Shown here piece by piece: positions 36,261-47,610 of a stretch of DNA of 64,000 nucleotides. Source of the DNA: Luteimonas abyssi (GTDB lineage Bacteria > Pseudomonadota > Gammaproteobacteria > Xanthomonadales > Xanthomonadaceae); the NCBI RefSeq assembly GCF_001482195.1, contig NZ_KQ759763.1, positions 2,359,268 through 2,423,267 of the forward strand, read 5' to 3'. Numbering within the stretch: position 1 is the stretch's first letter; each line of letters begins with the position of its first letter. The notes under the pieces were generated by a model. The model was not told the origin of the DNA, ran no database searches, and saw nothing but the letters and a program-made list of their open reading frames with translations. Position numbers and translations under genes: made by a program.

Positions 36261-37826
36261 TCACTCGGCGTCGGCCTCCCGGGGCGTGACCGCGACGAAC
36301 TGGCTGCCGCGGGCATTGCGCACCAGCAGCATCACGGTGTCGCCCGGACTCACCCCGCGCAGCGCGCGGTCGAGTTCGGCCGGTGCATTGACCTCGTCGC
36401 GCCCGACCCGCATCACCACGTCGCCCGGCTGGATCCCGGCACGGCGCGCCGCCAGCCCCTCGACCCGGGCGATGCGCACGCCCTTGCCGTCCTCGACGCC
36501 CAGTTGGCGCCGCTGATCGGCACCGAGCGCCTGGCCGACCAGGCCCAGTGGGTTGGACGCCGACGACGGCGCCGCCTCGGGCTGGGCCGGCGAGGCACCG
36601 CCCCGTGCCGCGGCCATCGCATCGCGATCGAGCGGCGCCAGGGTCACATCGAAGTTGCGCTCGCGTCCCTCGCGGAACACGGTCAGCTGCACCCGGGTAC
36701 CGGGCGCCTTGTTGCCGATCAGCGGCGGCAGGTCGCTGGGCTGATGGATGCGGCTGCCGTCCACCGCGCGGATCACGTCGCCCGGCTCGATCCCGGCCTT
36801 CTGCGCCGGGCTGCCTGGCACGACCTCGTTGACCAGCGCGCCCAGCGTGTCCGGCAGGCCGAAGCCCTGCGCTTCCTCGCGGGTCAGCGGACGCGCGTTG
36901 AACTGCACGCCGACCTGCCCGCGCTGCACCGAGCCGGTGTCCTTGATCTGCTCGGCGACGTTCATCGCCATGTCGATCGGGATCGCGAAGCTCACGCCCT
37001 GGAAGCCGCCGGTGTTGCTGAAGATCTGCGAATTGATGCCGATGACCTCGCCGCGCGTGTTGAGCAGCGGGCCGCCGGAGTTGCCGCGGTTGATCGCCAC
37101 GTCGGTCTGGATGAAGGGCACGTACTGCTGGTTGGCGTACGGATTGGAGCGGCCGGTGGCGCTGACGATGCCGGCAGTGACCGATTGCTCGAGGCCGAAC
37201 GGCGAACCGATCGCCACCGCCCACTGGCCGGGCTTGATCTGGCGTGCGTCGCCGGCGCGCAGCGCAGTCAGGCCGCTGGCGTCGATCTTGAGCACGGCCA
37301 CGTCGGACTCCTGGTCGCTGCCGACCACCTCGGCCTCGAACTGGCGGCGATCCTGCAGGCGCACGGTGACCGTCTGCGCATTGTCGACCACGTGGTGATT
37401 GGTCAGCACGTAGCCGTCGCTGGAAATCACGAACCCCGTACCCATCGAAGTCGCCCCCGGCATGCCGCCGCCATCCGGCGCGTCGGGCATTCCGGGCGCA
37501 CCCGGGAAGGGCATGTCGAAGAAGCGCCGGAAGATCTCCGGCATCATGTCGTCGCCCGGCGCCGGGCCGCGGCTGCGCGGCCCGCGCTGCGCGGTGCGCG
37601 GTGCGTTCACCGCGACCTCGATGCTGACAACGCCGGGGGCGACCTGCTCGACCAGACCGGTGAAATCCGGCAGGCCGGTGACCAGTTGTTGCGGCGACGT
37701 CGTCGGCGCGGCCTGCGCGCCCGCAGTGGACGACTGGGGCTCGGCGGTCGCCGAGGGCAGGATCACGGATGCCGTGGCAGCCGCGGTGACGACCACCAGG
37801 ACGGCGGCAGGCAGGACGTTCTTCAT
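36261..37826 (-). CDS. degP: Periplasmic serine protease DegP/MucD
   Basis: The 521-residue protein has a signal peptide, a trypsin-like protease domain with His145 in NHHVV, Asp175 in ESDVAV and Ser250 in RGNSGGP, and two PDZ domains (about 300-390 and 430-515). A proline/glycine-rich loop (about 80-125) lies in the LA-loop region. It degrades misfolded envelope proteins. It is encoded two genes after rpoE, behind the anti-sigma gene, as mucD is in Pseudomonas, so it should be induced by the sigma factor it stands behind. Confidence 0.93.
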   Translation of the reverse strand: MKNVLPAAVLVVVTAAATASVILPSATAEPQSSTAGAQAAPTTSPQQLVTGLPDFTGLVEQVAPGVVSIEVAVNAPRTAQRGPRSRGPAPGDDMMPEIFRRFFDMPFPGAPGMPDAPDGGGMPGATSMGTGFVISSDGYVLTNHHVVDNAQTVTVRLQDRRQFEAEVVGSDQESDVAVLKIDASGLTALRAGDARQIKPGQWAVAIGSPFGLEQSVTAGIVSATGRSNPYANQQYVPFIQTDVAINRGNSGGPLLNTRGEVIGINSQIFSNTGGFQGVSFAIPIDMAMNVAEQIKDTGSVQRGQVGVQFNARPLTREEAQGFGLPDTLGALVNEVVPGSPAQKAGIEPGDVIRAVDGSRIHQPSDLPPLIGNKAPGTRVQLTVFREGRERNFDVTLAPLDRDAMAAARGGASPAQPEAAPSSASNPLGLVGQALGADQRRQLGVEDGKGVRIARVEGLAARRAGIQPGDVVMRVGRDEVNAPAELDRALRGVSPGDTVMLLVRNARGSQFVAVTPREADAE

Positions 37827-37896
37827 CGGGGACGGCTCCTCGATCGATTCGAAGGCTGAAGGGAAGGCGCGCCCGGAACATGCCAGGCGCGCGGGG

Positions 37897-38952
37897 TCAT
37901 TCGGTGGCGGGCGCGAACGGTCCGGCCGACACGTCTGCGGAAGACGGCGCGGCGGGAGGTGGCGCCTCGAACCGCAGGGGCCCGATGGCGGTCTCCGACA
38001 CGCCCGGTGCGCCGGCAACCTGCAAAGTTCGGGACGACGCGTCCTCGATCCTGGGCTCGAAGGGATGGAACGACATCGCGCCTTCGTTGGCAGCGCCACC
38101 GGCCGCACCGTAGCTGGCTGCGAACGGATTGGTGCTGCCGAGGCCGGCCCGCGGCCATGGGCGGGGCGACGCGACGGATGATTCCGACGCCAGCGCCGGC
38201 AACGCGAAGGCGACCGCTTCTTCCGCTGGCGCACTGGGGGAAACGCGCACGGGGGCGCTGGCCGCGATCCGGGTCGGCTCGGCGTGTCGCTGCTCGCGAG
38301 TGGCCGCGGCCCGCTGGCTCTGCCCGCGCGAGCGCCGCTCGTCGCGACGCGGAACTTCGGCGATGGCGAGCGCACTGGCACCGGCCAGGGCCACGACCCC
38401 GGCGTCGATGGCGCCGGATGGCGCCTCGCCGGACCCGTTCGCCGCCGGCGTCGAAGAAGCCGGCGGCGCGGTCGCCGCGCCGGTCACCGCCACCTGCCCG
38501 GCCCCGGGCTCGACACCCTGGAGCGTCGATGTCTGACGACCGACCAGCAGGGCAACCATCGCCACGGATGCGACCAGGGCCGCGCCACCGCCCCAGCGCA
38601 GGATGCCGGCGCGCCGCCCCACGCTGCGACGATCTGCGGACGGTGCCGCAGCCGCCGCGTCGTCCGGCAATCGCGCGCCGTCCGCCACCGCACGCGCCAC
38701 GCCCGCAGCGAAATCCGCCGGCAGCAACGCATGGTGGCGGCCACGCAGCACATCGCCGCAGACCTGCCAGCGTGCCCAGCAGTCGGCCAGTTCGGTATCG
38801 TGATCCAGCCGCCGCAGCATGAAGCGCGCCTGGTCCGGCGACAGCTCGCCGTCGAGCATCGCCGACAACTGCTGGCGGTGGTAGCGGAAGAGCTTGTCGG
38901 GATCGGGCTGCAACTGCAGCGCGTCGCCGTCATCTGGGTGGGAAGGCATCAT
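37897..38952 (-). CDS. rseA: Anti-sigma-E factor RseA/MucA-type
   Basis: The 351-residue protein begins with the RseA N-terminal domain: HRQQLSAMLDGELSPDQA, the Leu-Asp-Gly-Glu-Leu motif that contacts sigma, followed by W-A-R-W-Q-V-C-G-D-V-L-R. A single membrane helix lies at about 120-140. The periplasmic part is long, rich in Ala, Pro, Ser and low in complexity. It overlaps the rpoE stop by four bases (ATGA). An rseB/mucB gene, which usually follows rseA, is absent here; degP is next. Confidence 0.85.
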   Translation of the reverse strand: MMPSHPDDGDALQLQPDPDKLFRYHRQQLSAMLDGELSPDQARFMLRRLDHDTELADCWARWQVCGDVLRGRHHALLPADFAAGVARAVADGARLPDDAAAAAPSADRRSVGRRAGILRWGGGAALVASVAMVALLVGRQTSTLQGVEPGAGQVAVTGAATAPPASSTPAANGSGEAPSGAIDAGVVALAGASALAIAEVPRRDERRSRGQSQRAAATREQRHAEPTRIAASAPVRVSPSAPAEEAVAFALPALASESSVASPRPWPRAGLGSTNPFAASYGAAGGAANEGAMSFHPFEPRIEDASSRTLQVAGAPGVSETAIGPLRFEAPPPAAPSSADVSAGPFAPATE

Positions 38953-39563
38953 CGGGTCGCACGCTTGGCAGGTGTGTCGGTATCCATCAACGGCTTGAGT
39001 TCCTCGTCGATCGCCTCGCGGGCACGGAAGATGCGCGACCGGACCGTGCCGATCGGGCAGCCCATGCGCTGGGCGATGTCCTCGTAGCTCAGGCCGTCGA
39101 CCTCGCGCAGCGTGATCGCGACCCGAAGCTCTTCGGGCAATGCTTCGACCGCGCGCATCACCGTTTGTTCCATCTGCTGGCGCATCAGTTCACGTTCCGG
39201 CGTATCGCTGTCGCGCAGGCGGATTCCGGAATCGAACTGCTCGGCGTCGGCGACGTCGATGTCGTCGCCCGGCGGGCGGCGATTGTGCGCGATGAGATGG
39301 TTCTTGGCGGTGTTCACGGCGATCCGGTGCAACCATGTATAGAACTGGGCGTCGCCGCGGAAGCTGCCGATCGCCCGATACGCCCGGATGAAGGTCTCCT
39401 GGGCGATGTCCTGGCACTCGCTCCAGTCCGACACGTAACGGCCGATCAGCGCCGCGATGCGGTGCTGGTACTTGCGCACCAGCAGGTCGAACGCGGCGGT
39501 GTCGCCCTTCTGCACGCGACGGACCAGCTCCTGGTCCAGTTGTTCGGTCTCGATATCGGCCAT
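38949..39563 (-). CDS. rpoE: RNA polymerase sigma factor RpoE
   Basis: The 204-residue extracytoplasmic-function sigma factor has region 2 (F-D-L-L-V-R-K-Y-Q-H-R-I then A-Q-E-T-F-I-R-A-Y-R) and region 4 (ALPEELRVAITLREVDGLSYEDIAQRMGCPIGTVRSRIFRARE). It is held by RseA and released by envelope stress. ATG at 39563 starts MADIETEQLDQE. Its own promoter, of the sigma-E type, is visible 40-70 bases upstream. Confidence 0.94.
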   Translation of the reverse strand: MADIETEQLDQELVRRVQKGDTAAFDLLVRKYQHRIAALIGRYVSDWSECQDIAQETFIRAYRAIGSFRGDAQFYTWLHRIAVNTAKNHLIAHNRRPPGDDIDVADAEQFDSGIRLRDSDTPERELMRQQMEQTVMRAVEALPEELRVAITLREVDGLSYEDIAQRMGCPIGTVRSRIFRAREAIDEELKPLMDTDTPAKRATR

Positions 39564-39603
39564 CGGCCGGGAACTCCATGTGGCCCGGCCTGCGGCTGGG
39601 CGT

Positions 39604-39631
39604 TGTGACCCGCGAAACGGCGGAAAGTTCC
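39604..39631 (-). promoter_or_regulatory. Sigma-E-type promoter of rpoE
   Basis: On the minus strand GGAACTT (39625-39631) is followed by 16 bases and TCACA (39604-39608), matching the E. coli sigma-E pattern GGAACTT-N16-TCnnA. The -10 box lies 41 bases before the rpoE ATG. This implies that rpoE activates its own operon. The same gap to 39796 must also hold the promoter of the divergent fadB-like gene. Confidence 0.75.
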
Positions 39632-39795
39632 CGCCATGCTGAATGCAACGTGGGGCCGCGGGCACCCGCCACAAGGCCCGGCCGAATGCGCGGTCGCCCG
39701 GTCGGGACCGGCGCCGGTCGCACGGACCATTTGACGCCGGCAAAACAACCTCTGGATCATAAGGGGTTCTCCCGTACCCTATCGGATGGTGCCGC

Positions 39796-41850
39796 ATGGT
39801 TGCAGGTCTCGACGGACTGCGCTTCAGCCACTGGAAAGCCGAGCAACGCGATGACGGCGTGCTGGTGCTGGCCTTCGACCGCGCAGACGAATCGGTCAAC
39901 ACGTTCGCGCAGGACGTGCTGATCGAACTCGACACCCTGCTCGAGCGACTGGCGCTGGAGCCGCCCAAGGCGGTGGTGATCCGCTCGGCCAAGGACAAGG
40001 GCTTCGTGGCCGGCGCGGATATCCGCGAGTTCGCGGAGTTCGATGCCAAGGGCACGATCGGCGATTCGATCCGCCGCGGCCAGCAGGTGTTCCAGCGCCT
40101 GGCGGAACTGCCCTGCCCCACGGTCGCGGCCATCCACGGCTTCTGCATGGGGGGCGGCACCGAGATCGCGCTGGCCTGCGACTATCGCGTCGCCAGCGAC
40201 GACGACTCGACCCGCATCGGCCTGCCGGAGGTGAAGCTGGGCATCTACCCGGGCTGGGGCGGCAGCGTGCGCCTGCCCCGGCTGGTCGGCGCACCGGCGG
40301 CGTTCGACATGATGCTCACCGGGCGCGCGCTGTCGGCCAAGGCCGCGCGCAATATCGGTCTGGTCGACAAGGTGGTGCAGCCTCCGTTGCTGATCGACGC
40401 TGCCGCGGCGCTCGCGTTGAAGGGAACCCAGCGTCCGTTCAAGCAGCGCGCGCTGGGCTGGCTCACCAATACGTGGCCCGCGCGGCAGGTGCTGGCGCCG
40501 CAGATGGTCAAGCAGGTCTCGCGCAAGGCGCGCAAGGATCACTACCCGGCCCCGTACGCGTTGATCGAGACCTGGCGCCGCACCGGCGGCGGCATCCAGC
40601 AGCGGCTGGCCGCCGAGCGCACGTCGGTGGTCAAGCTGGCGGGCACGCCGACCGCGCGCAACCTGACCCGGGTGTTCTTCCTGCAGGAGCGCCTCAAGGG
40701 CCTGGGCGGCAAGGACCACGGCATCACCCGCGTCCACGTGGTCGGCGCCGGCGTGATGGGCGGCGACATCGCGGCCTGGTCGGCCTACAAGGGCTTCGAG
40801 GTGACGCTGCAGGACCGCGAACAACCCTTCATCGACAAGGCGCTGGCGCGCGCGCAGGAGCTGTTCCAGAAGAAGGTCAAGGACGATGCCAAGCGTCCCG
40901 CCGTGTCCGCGCGCCTCCGGTCCGATCTGTCGGGTGAAGGGGTGGCATCGGCCGATCTGGTCATCGAGGCGATCGTCGAGAATGCCGAGGCCAAGCGCGG
41001 CCTGTACGCGCAGGTCGAGCCTCGTCTTCAGGGGGACGCGCTGCTGACGTCCAACACCTCGTCGATCCCGCTCGACGAACTCACCCGCGACCTACGCCGA
41101 CCCGCGCAATTCGCAGGCCTGCACTACTTCAATCCGGTCGCCCTGATGCCGCTGGTCGAAATCGTGCGCCACGAGGGCATGGACGAAGCGACCCAGGCGC
41201 GCTTGGCCGCGTTCTGCAAGGCGATCGGCAAGCTGCCGGTGCCGGTGGCCGGCAGTCCCGGTTTCCTGGTGAACCGCCTGCTGTTCCCGTACATGCTGGA
41301 GGCGGCCACCGCCTACTCGGAAGGCATACCGGGCCCGGTGATCGACAAGGCGGCGGTGAAGTTCGGCATGCCGATGGGGCCGATCGAGCTCATCGACACG
41401 GTCGGCCTGGATGTGGCGTCGGGCGTGGGCCAGGAGCTGGCGCCCTTCCTCGGCTTGAGCATCCCCGCAGCGCTGGCGACGCCTCCCGAGACGGGGCGGC
41501 GCGGCAAGAAGGACGGCCAGGGCCTCTACACCTGGGAAGACGGCAAGCCGAAGAAGCCCGAGGTGCCCAAGGACTACCAGACGCCGGACGATCTGGAGGA
41601 CCGACTGGTCCTGCCGATGGTCAACGAGGCGGTGGCCGCCCTGCACGAGGGCGTGGTGGCTGACGCCGACCTCCTCGATGCCGGCGTGATCTTCGGAACC
41701 GGCTTCGCCCCGTTCCGCGGTGGCCCGATCCAATACGTCCGCACGACCGGTGTCGACGCCCTGCTCGCGCGTCTGAGCGCCCTGCAGGCGCGCCATGGCG
41801 ATCGTTTCGCGGCACGCCCGGGCTGGGACAACCCCGCACTGAGGGGCTGA
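39796..41850 (+). CDS. FadB/FadJ-like enoyl-CoA hydratase/3-hydroxyacyl-CoA dehydrogenase
   Basis: The 684-residue bifunctional enzyme has an N-terminal crotonase domain (IHGFCMGGGTEIALACDY, then LPEVKLGIYPGWGGSVRLP) and a 3-hydroxyacyl-CoA dehydrogenase part with NAD motif V-V-G-A-G-V-M-G-G-D near 315, SNTSSIPLDEL and F-A-G-L-H-Y-F-N-P-V, then two C-terminal dimerisation-type domains. It carries out two steps of fatty-acid beta-oxidation. The partner thiolase (fadA) is not adjacent. A TetR regulator lies downstream on the other strand. Confidence 0.92.
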   Translation: MVAGLDGLRFSHWKAEQRDDGVLVLAFDRADESVNTFAQDVLIELDTLLERLALEPPKAVVIRSAKDKGFVAGADIREFAEFDAKGTIGDSIRRGQQVFQRLAELPCPTVAAIHGFCMGGGTEIALACDYRVASDDDSTRIGLPEVKLGIYPGWGGSVRLPRLVGAPAAFDMMLTGRALSAKAARNIGLVDKVVQPPLLIDAAAALALKGTQRPFKQRALGWLTNTWPARQVLAPQMVKQVSRKARKDHYPAPYALIETWRRTGGGIQQRLAAERTSVVKLAGTPTARNLTRVFFLQERLKGLGGKDHGITRVHVVGAGVMGGDIAAWSAYKGFEVTLQDREQPFIDKALARAQELFQKKVKDDAKRPAVSARLRSDLSGEGVASADLVIEAIVENAEAKRGLYAQVEPRLQGDALLTSNTSSIPLDELTRDLRRPAQFAGLHYFNPVALMPLVEIVRHEGMDEATQARLAAFCKAIGKLPVPVAGSPGFLVNRLLFPYMLEAATAYSEGIPGPVIDKAAVKFGMPMGPIELIDTVGLDVASGVGQELAPFLGLSIPAALATPPETGRRGKKDGQGLYTWEDGKPKKPEVPKDYQTPDDLEDRLVLPMVNEAVAALHEGVVADADLLDAGVIFGTGFAPFRGGPIQYVRTTGVDALLARLSALQARHGDRFAARPGWDNPALRG

Positions 41851-41859
41851 TGACCGGCA

Positions 41860-41884
41860 CCCCGTCGCCACCATGGCGGCGGGG
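41860..41884 (+). terminator. Hairpin between the fadB-like gene and tetR
   Basis: Eleven-base arms with one G-T pair (41860-41870 and 41874-41884) and a 3-base loop lie between convergent stop codons. There is no T tract, so termination by this hairpin alone is doubtful. Confidence 0.4.
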
Positions 41885-41901
41885 CCGACGGCTCACGCGA
41901 T

Positions 41902-42453
41902 CTAGAGCGCGCTCGCACGCGCCTGCAGCGCCTCCAGCAACGCCTTCCGCTCGGCGGGATCGAGATCCAGCAATTCGAAGGCCTCGCCGAAGAACAATCC
42001 ATCGAGGACCAACGAGATCAGCAGGGCATCGATGAAGCGTGGGCCGGCTGCGCGCAGTCGGGTCAGGTGTTCGAGCTCGAGCTGTCGTGGCTGCTCGAGC
42101 AGGCTGGGCGTATTCACTGCTGCGGCGATGAACGAGCGTACCGCGTGAGGTTCGTGCAGACGATGGTGCTGCTCGTCCATCTGTGCTTCGAGATACGCGC
42201 ACATGTAGCCCGCCGGTGAATCCGGGTGACGCGCACGCGCCGCCTCCAGGCTGCGCCGGTGCTGCTCCATGTGATGCTCGACCATGCCGCCCAACAGCGC
42301 TTCCTTGCTGGGGAAGTGATAGAGCAGACCGCCCTTGCTCACGCCCGCTTCTGCAGCGACCGCGTCGAGGGTGAGATGGGCGGCACCCATGCGCTGCGAC
42401 AGGCTCTCCGCCGCTTCCAGGATCCGCTTTCGGGTATCGGAACGGCCGCTCAT
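41902..42453 (-). CDS. TetR-family transcriptional regulator
   Basis: The 183-residue regulator has an N-terminal helix-turn-helix: T-R-K-R-I-L-E-A-A-E-S-L, then LDAVAAEAGVSKGGLLYHFPSKEALL (about 32-57). The C-terminal ligand domain is unassigned. It is convergent with a beta-oxidation gene and divergent from a small unknown gene, with a palindrome between them, so it may control both or itself. ATG at 42453 was chosen; six residues upstream are open. Confidence 0.9.
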   Translation of the reverse strand: MSGRSDTRKRILEAAESLSQRMGAAHLTLDAVAAEAGVSKGGLLYHFPSKEALLGGMVEHHMEQHRRSLEAARARHPDSPAGYMCAYLEAQMDEQHHRLHEPHAVRSFIAAAVNTPSLLEQPRQLELEHLTRLRAAGPRFIDALLISLVLDGLFFGEAFELLDLDPAERKALLEALQARASAL

Positions 42454-42498
42454 CCGCCCTTCCCGGCACATTCAAACATCATTCAGCTCCAAAAACTG

Positions 42499-42514
42499 TA
42501 CCATCCAGACGGTA
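42499..42514. promoter_or_regulatory. Candidate TetR operator
   Basis: TACCATCCAGACGGTA is an imperfect palindrome (12 of 16 positions symmetric) centred between the divergent tetR start and the small gene at 42538. TetR proteins usually bind such sites beside their own promoter. It is the best candidate operator here. Confidence 0.5.
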
Positions 42515-42537
42515 AAGTCAGCCGGAAGGATACCACT

Positions 42538-42801
42538 GTGCTCATCGACCTCCCCACGACGACGTTCCAGTCCGTCTACCGCGCACCACAAACGGATGCG
42601 ATCCAGACGCTGGCCTGGATCGAGGAATTCTCGAACCTCGCACGCCATGCGATCGAGGAGGAGGACGACGAGGAACTGCGCCGGCAGTACGAAGACGAAC
42701 TGCTCCGTCGCGCCAAATGGCTGCGCGCCGCCGGCTTGTTCGACATCATGCACATCCGTCACCCGGCCCTCCGGGCGATGGTGGACGACGCCATCGGCTG
42801 A
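42538..42801 (+). CDS. Hypothetical small acidic protein
   Basis: This 87-residue product begins with GTG and reads L-I-D-L-P-T-T-T-F-Q-S-V. It is helix-rich, with an acidic stretch A-I-E-E-E-D-D-E-E-L-R-R and a C-terminal A-L-R-A-M-V-D-D-A-I-G. I recognise no family. The GTG at 42538 is preceded by GGAAGGA. A longer frame exists upstream, but it would run through tetR. It is divergent from tetR and may be under its control. Confidence 0.6.
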   Translation: MLIDLPTTTFQSVYRAPQTDAIQTLAWIEEFSNLARHAIEEEDDEELRRQYEDELLRRAKWLRAAGLFDIMHIRHPALRAMVDDAIG

Positions 42802-42834
42802 GCCACGCACCGGTCGAGGCCGGCCTGTCAGGCG

Positions 42835-43194
42835 TCACATGGTGTGGGTGGACTTTTCCGCGTTCAGCGTGCCCGCGAGCAAGGTCTCGATCTTCCCTTT
42901 CACGTTCTCGCCCTCGTGGGTGTCCGCGAACTGCACCCCGATGCCGGCCATCCGGTTGCCCTGCGCGCCCGGCGGCGTCACCCAGATCACCTTCCCGGCC
43001 ACGGGCAGGCGCTCGCTGGACTCCGGCAGGATCAGGAGCAGGAACACCTCGTCGCCGATGAAGTAACGCTTGGGCGTCGGCACGAAGATGCCGCCGTACT
43101 TCAAATAGGGCATGTAGGCGCTGTAGAGCTGCGCCTTGTCCTTGACCGCCAGCGACAGGATGCCCTGCCGCGCGCCACTGCCGGTTGCCGCCAT
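42835..43194 (-). CDS. pilZ: PilZ-domain protein
   Basis: The 119-residue protein matches the short PilZ group that assists type IV pilus assembly: L-Y-S-A-Y-M-P-Y-L-K-Y-G-G-I-F-V-P-T, then a barrel (FLLLILPESSERLPVAGKVIWVTP) and G-I-G-V-Q-F. The arginine/serine residues that bind cyclic di-GMP (RxxxR and D/NxSxxG) are not present, as in the pilus-type members. It follows holB by four bases, the usual place. Confidence 0.87.
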   Translation of the reverse strand: MAATGSGARQGILSLAVKDKAQLYSAYMPYLKYGGIFVPTPKRYFIGDEVFLLLILPESSERLPVAGKVIWVTPPGAQGNRMAGIGVQFADTHEGENVKGKIETLLAGTLNAEKSTHTM

Positions 43195-43198
43195 CGCG

Positions 43199-45878
<2,680 letters not shown>

Positions 45879-45912
45879 TACAGGCCCCCGCGGGGAATGC
45901 AGAAGGACACGA

Positions 45913-47358
45913 TCATCCGCGCAAGGATACCTGCGCGCCGCCTGCGCCGCCCTCACCCGGGTCGTCCGCGCCCGAGGCCTTCGCGTCGCGCACGCCGTCC
46001 GATGCATCCGCATCCGCCGCCAGCGCGCGCAGCATGCCGCGCGCCTTGGTCCGGGTCTCGTCGAGCTCGCGCTCCGGATCGGAGTCGGCGACGATGCCGG
46101 CACCGGTGCGGAAGCGTACGCGGTCGCCCGCCACCTCGGCGCTGCGGATCAGGATGTTGAGATCCAGGTCGCCATCGCGGTTGAGCCAACCCATGGCACC
46201 GGTGTACGCACCGCGCCCGCCCCCCTCGAGTTCGGCGACGATCTGCATGCAGCGCACTTTCGGGCAACCGGTGATCGTCCCGCCCGGATGCACCGCGGCG
46301 ATCACCTCGCCCGGCGTGGTGCCGGCGCGCAGCCGCCCGCGCACGTTGCTGACGATGTGGTGGACCTGCGCGTAGCTTTCCACCGTCATCAGTTCGTCGA
46401 CCTCGACCGTCCCCGGCTGGCTGATCCGCCCCAGATCGTTGCGCTCCAGGTCCACCAGCATCACGTGTTCGGCGCGCTCCTTGGGATGGCCGATCAGCTC
46501 GCGCACCCGTGCCGCATCGTCGTCGCCGGGCAGGCGCGGCCGGGTACCGGCGATCGGCCGGGTCTCGACCTGCTCGCCGCGCACCGACACCAGCCGCTCG
46601 GGCGACGCGCTGACCACCGCGGCCTCGTCGGCGGCGAACAGCCCCGCGAACGGCGCAGGACTGATGTCGCGCAGCCGCGCATACAGCCGAGCCGGATCGA
46701 GCGGCGCATCGAAACGCGCCTCCCAGCCGCGCGAAAGATTCACCTGGAATACGTCGCCGGCCGCGAGGTAGTCGAGGATCCGACGCACACCGTCGGTGAA
46801 GCGGGCATCGGGCGCTTCATCCAGTGCGGCCGGACCGCGCCATGCGGGCCACACCGCAGGCGCAGGGGCCTGGAGATCGGTTTCGAGCCGATCGAGCAGC
46901 GCCGCCTCGCCCTGCTCCGCCACCGCCACGCACTCCCCGGTGGCGGGGTCGCGCAGGATCCCCGCCGGGCAGCGCAGCGCCAGCGCAACCGGCAGCGCGC
47001 CGGCTGCGGCTGGAAGCCGCAGGACCGGTTCGATCTCGGCACCGAGTTCGTATGCCAGCAACAGCGCCCAGCCGCCACGAAACGGCCAGCGCGGTTCCTC
47101 TCGAGGAAGGCGAAGCGCCTGCCACCACGCGTCGAGCGCCTGCAGGAAACCGCCGGCGCGCAACGTGCCGTGGGCATCGCGCACATCGCCGTCGCCGGCC
47201 AGCGTCAATCGCTCGCCATTGCTCATCAACAGCATGTCCCAGCGCGCCTGCCCGGTGCCGTGCGCGACCGATTCGAGCAGCACGGGATAACGTGCGGGAT
47301 CGCGCCGATGCAGGGCGAGCAGATCGGTGTCGGGCGCGAGCGGGCGGGTGATCAGCAC
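45913..47358 (-). CDS. pabB: Aminodeoxychorismate synthase component I PabB
   Basis: The 481-residue enzyme makes 4-amino-4-deoxychorismate on the way to folate. The chorismate-binding domain is clear: G-D-V-F-Q-V-N-L-S-R, R-P-I-A-G-T-R-P-R, L-V-D-L-E-R-N-D-L-G-R, and HPGGTITGCPKVRCMQ. The tail after about 440 is extra and low in complexity (GEGGAGGAQVSLRG). The PabA and PabC partners are not here. The start is GTG at 47358. Confidence 0.9.
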   Translation of the reverse strand: MLITRPLAPDTDLLALHRRDPARYPVLLESVAHGTGQARWDMLLMSNGERLTLAGDGDVRDAHGTLRAGGFLQALDAWWQALRLPREEPRWPFRGGWALLLAYELGAEIEPVLRLPAAAGALPVALALRCPAGILRDPATGECVAVAEQGEAALLDRLETDLQAPAPAVWPAWRGPAALDEAPDARFTDGVRRILDYLAAGDVFQVNLSRGWEARFDAPLDPARLYARLRDISPAPFAGLFAADEAAVVSASPERLVSVRGEQVETRPIAGTRPRLPGDDDAARVRELIGHPKERAEHVMLVDLERNDLGRISQPGTVEVDELMTVESYAQVHHIVSNVRGRLRAGTTPGEVIAAVHPGGTITGCPKVRCMQIVAELEGGGRGAYTGAMGWLNRDGDLDLNILIRSAEVAGDRVRFRTGAGIVADSDPERELDETRTKARGMLRALAADADASDGVRDAKASGADDPGEGGAGGAQVSLRG

Positions 47359-47547
47359 GGGGACCAGGGCGGGCGGCGCGACGGGAGGGCGATTCTAAGG
47401 GAGCCGCCGCCCGGGCGCGATGCGGTGGGCTCGCATGGCCCGGCGTGCCGGCCATGCTCGACGCCATCGCCGCCGCCATCGCGCCGGGCCGATCGAGGTC
47501 GCCCTGGCCCGGACCATGCGTCGCCCTGGCGAGAAATGATCAAAAAA

Positions 47548-47572
47548 GGACGCCAGCAGTCCGCTGGCGTCC
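47548..47572 (-). terminator. Intrinsic terminator after fabF
   Basis: Ten-base arms (47548-47557 and 47563-47572) with loop AGTCC. On the minus strand the stem is followed by a run of T, ending the fab operon before pabB. The pabB-mltG-tmk-holB-pilZ genes would then need their own promoter, in the 150 bases up to 47548. Confidence 0.85.
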
Positions 47573-47610
47573 CTTCTCCAGTCCCGCAATCGCCGATGCA
47601 GCGTCGCCGG

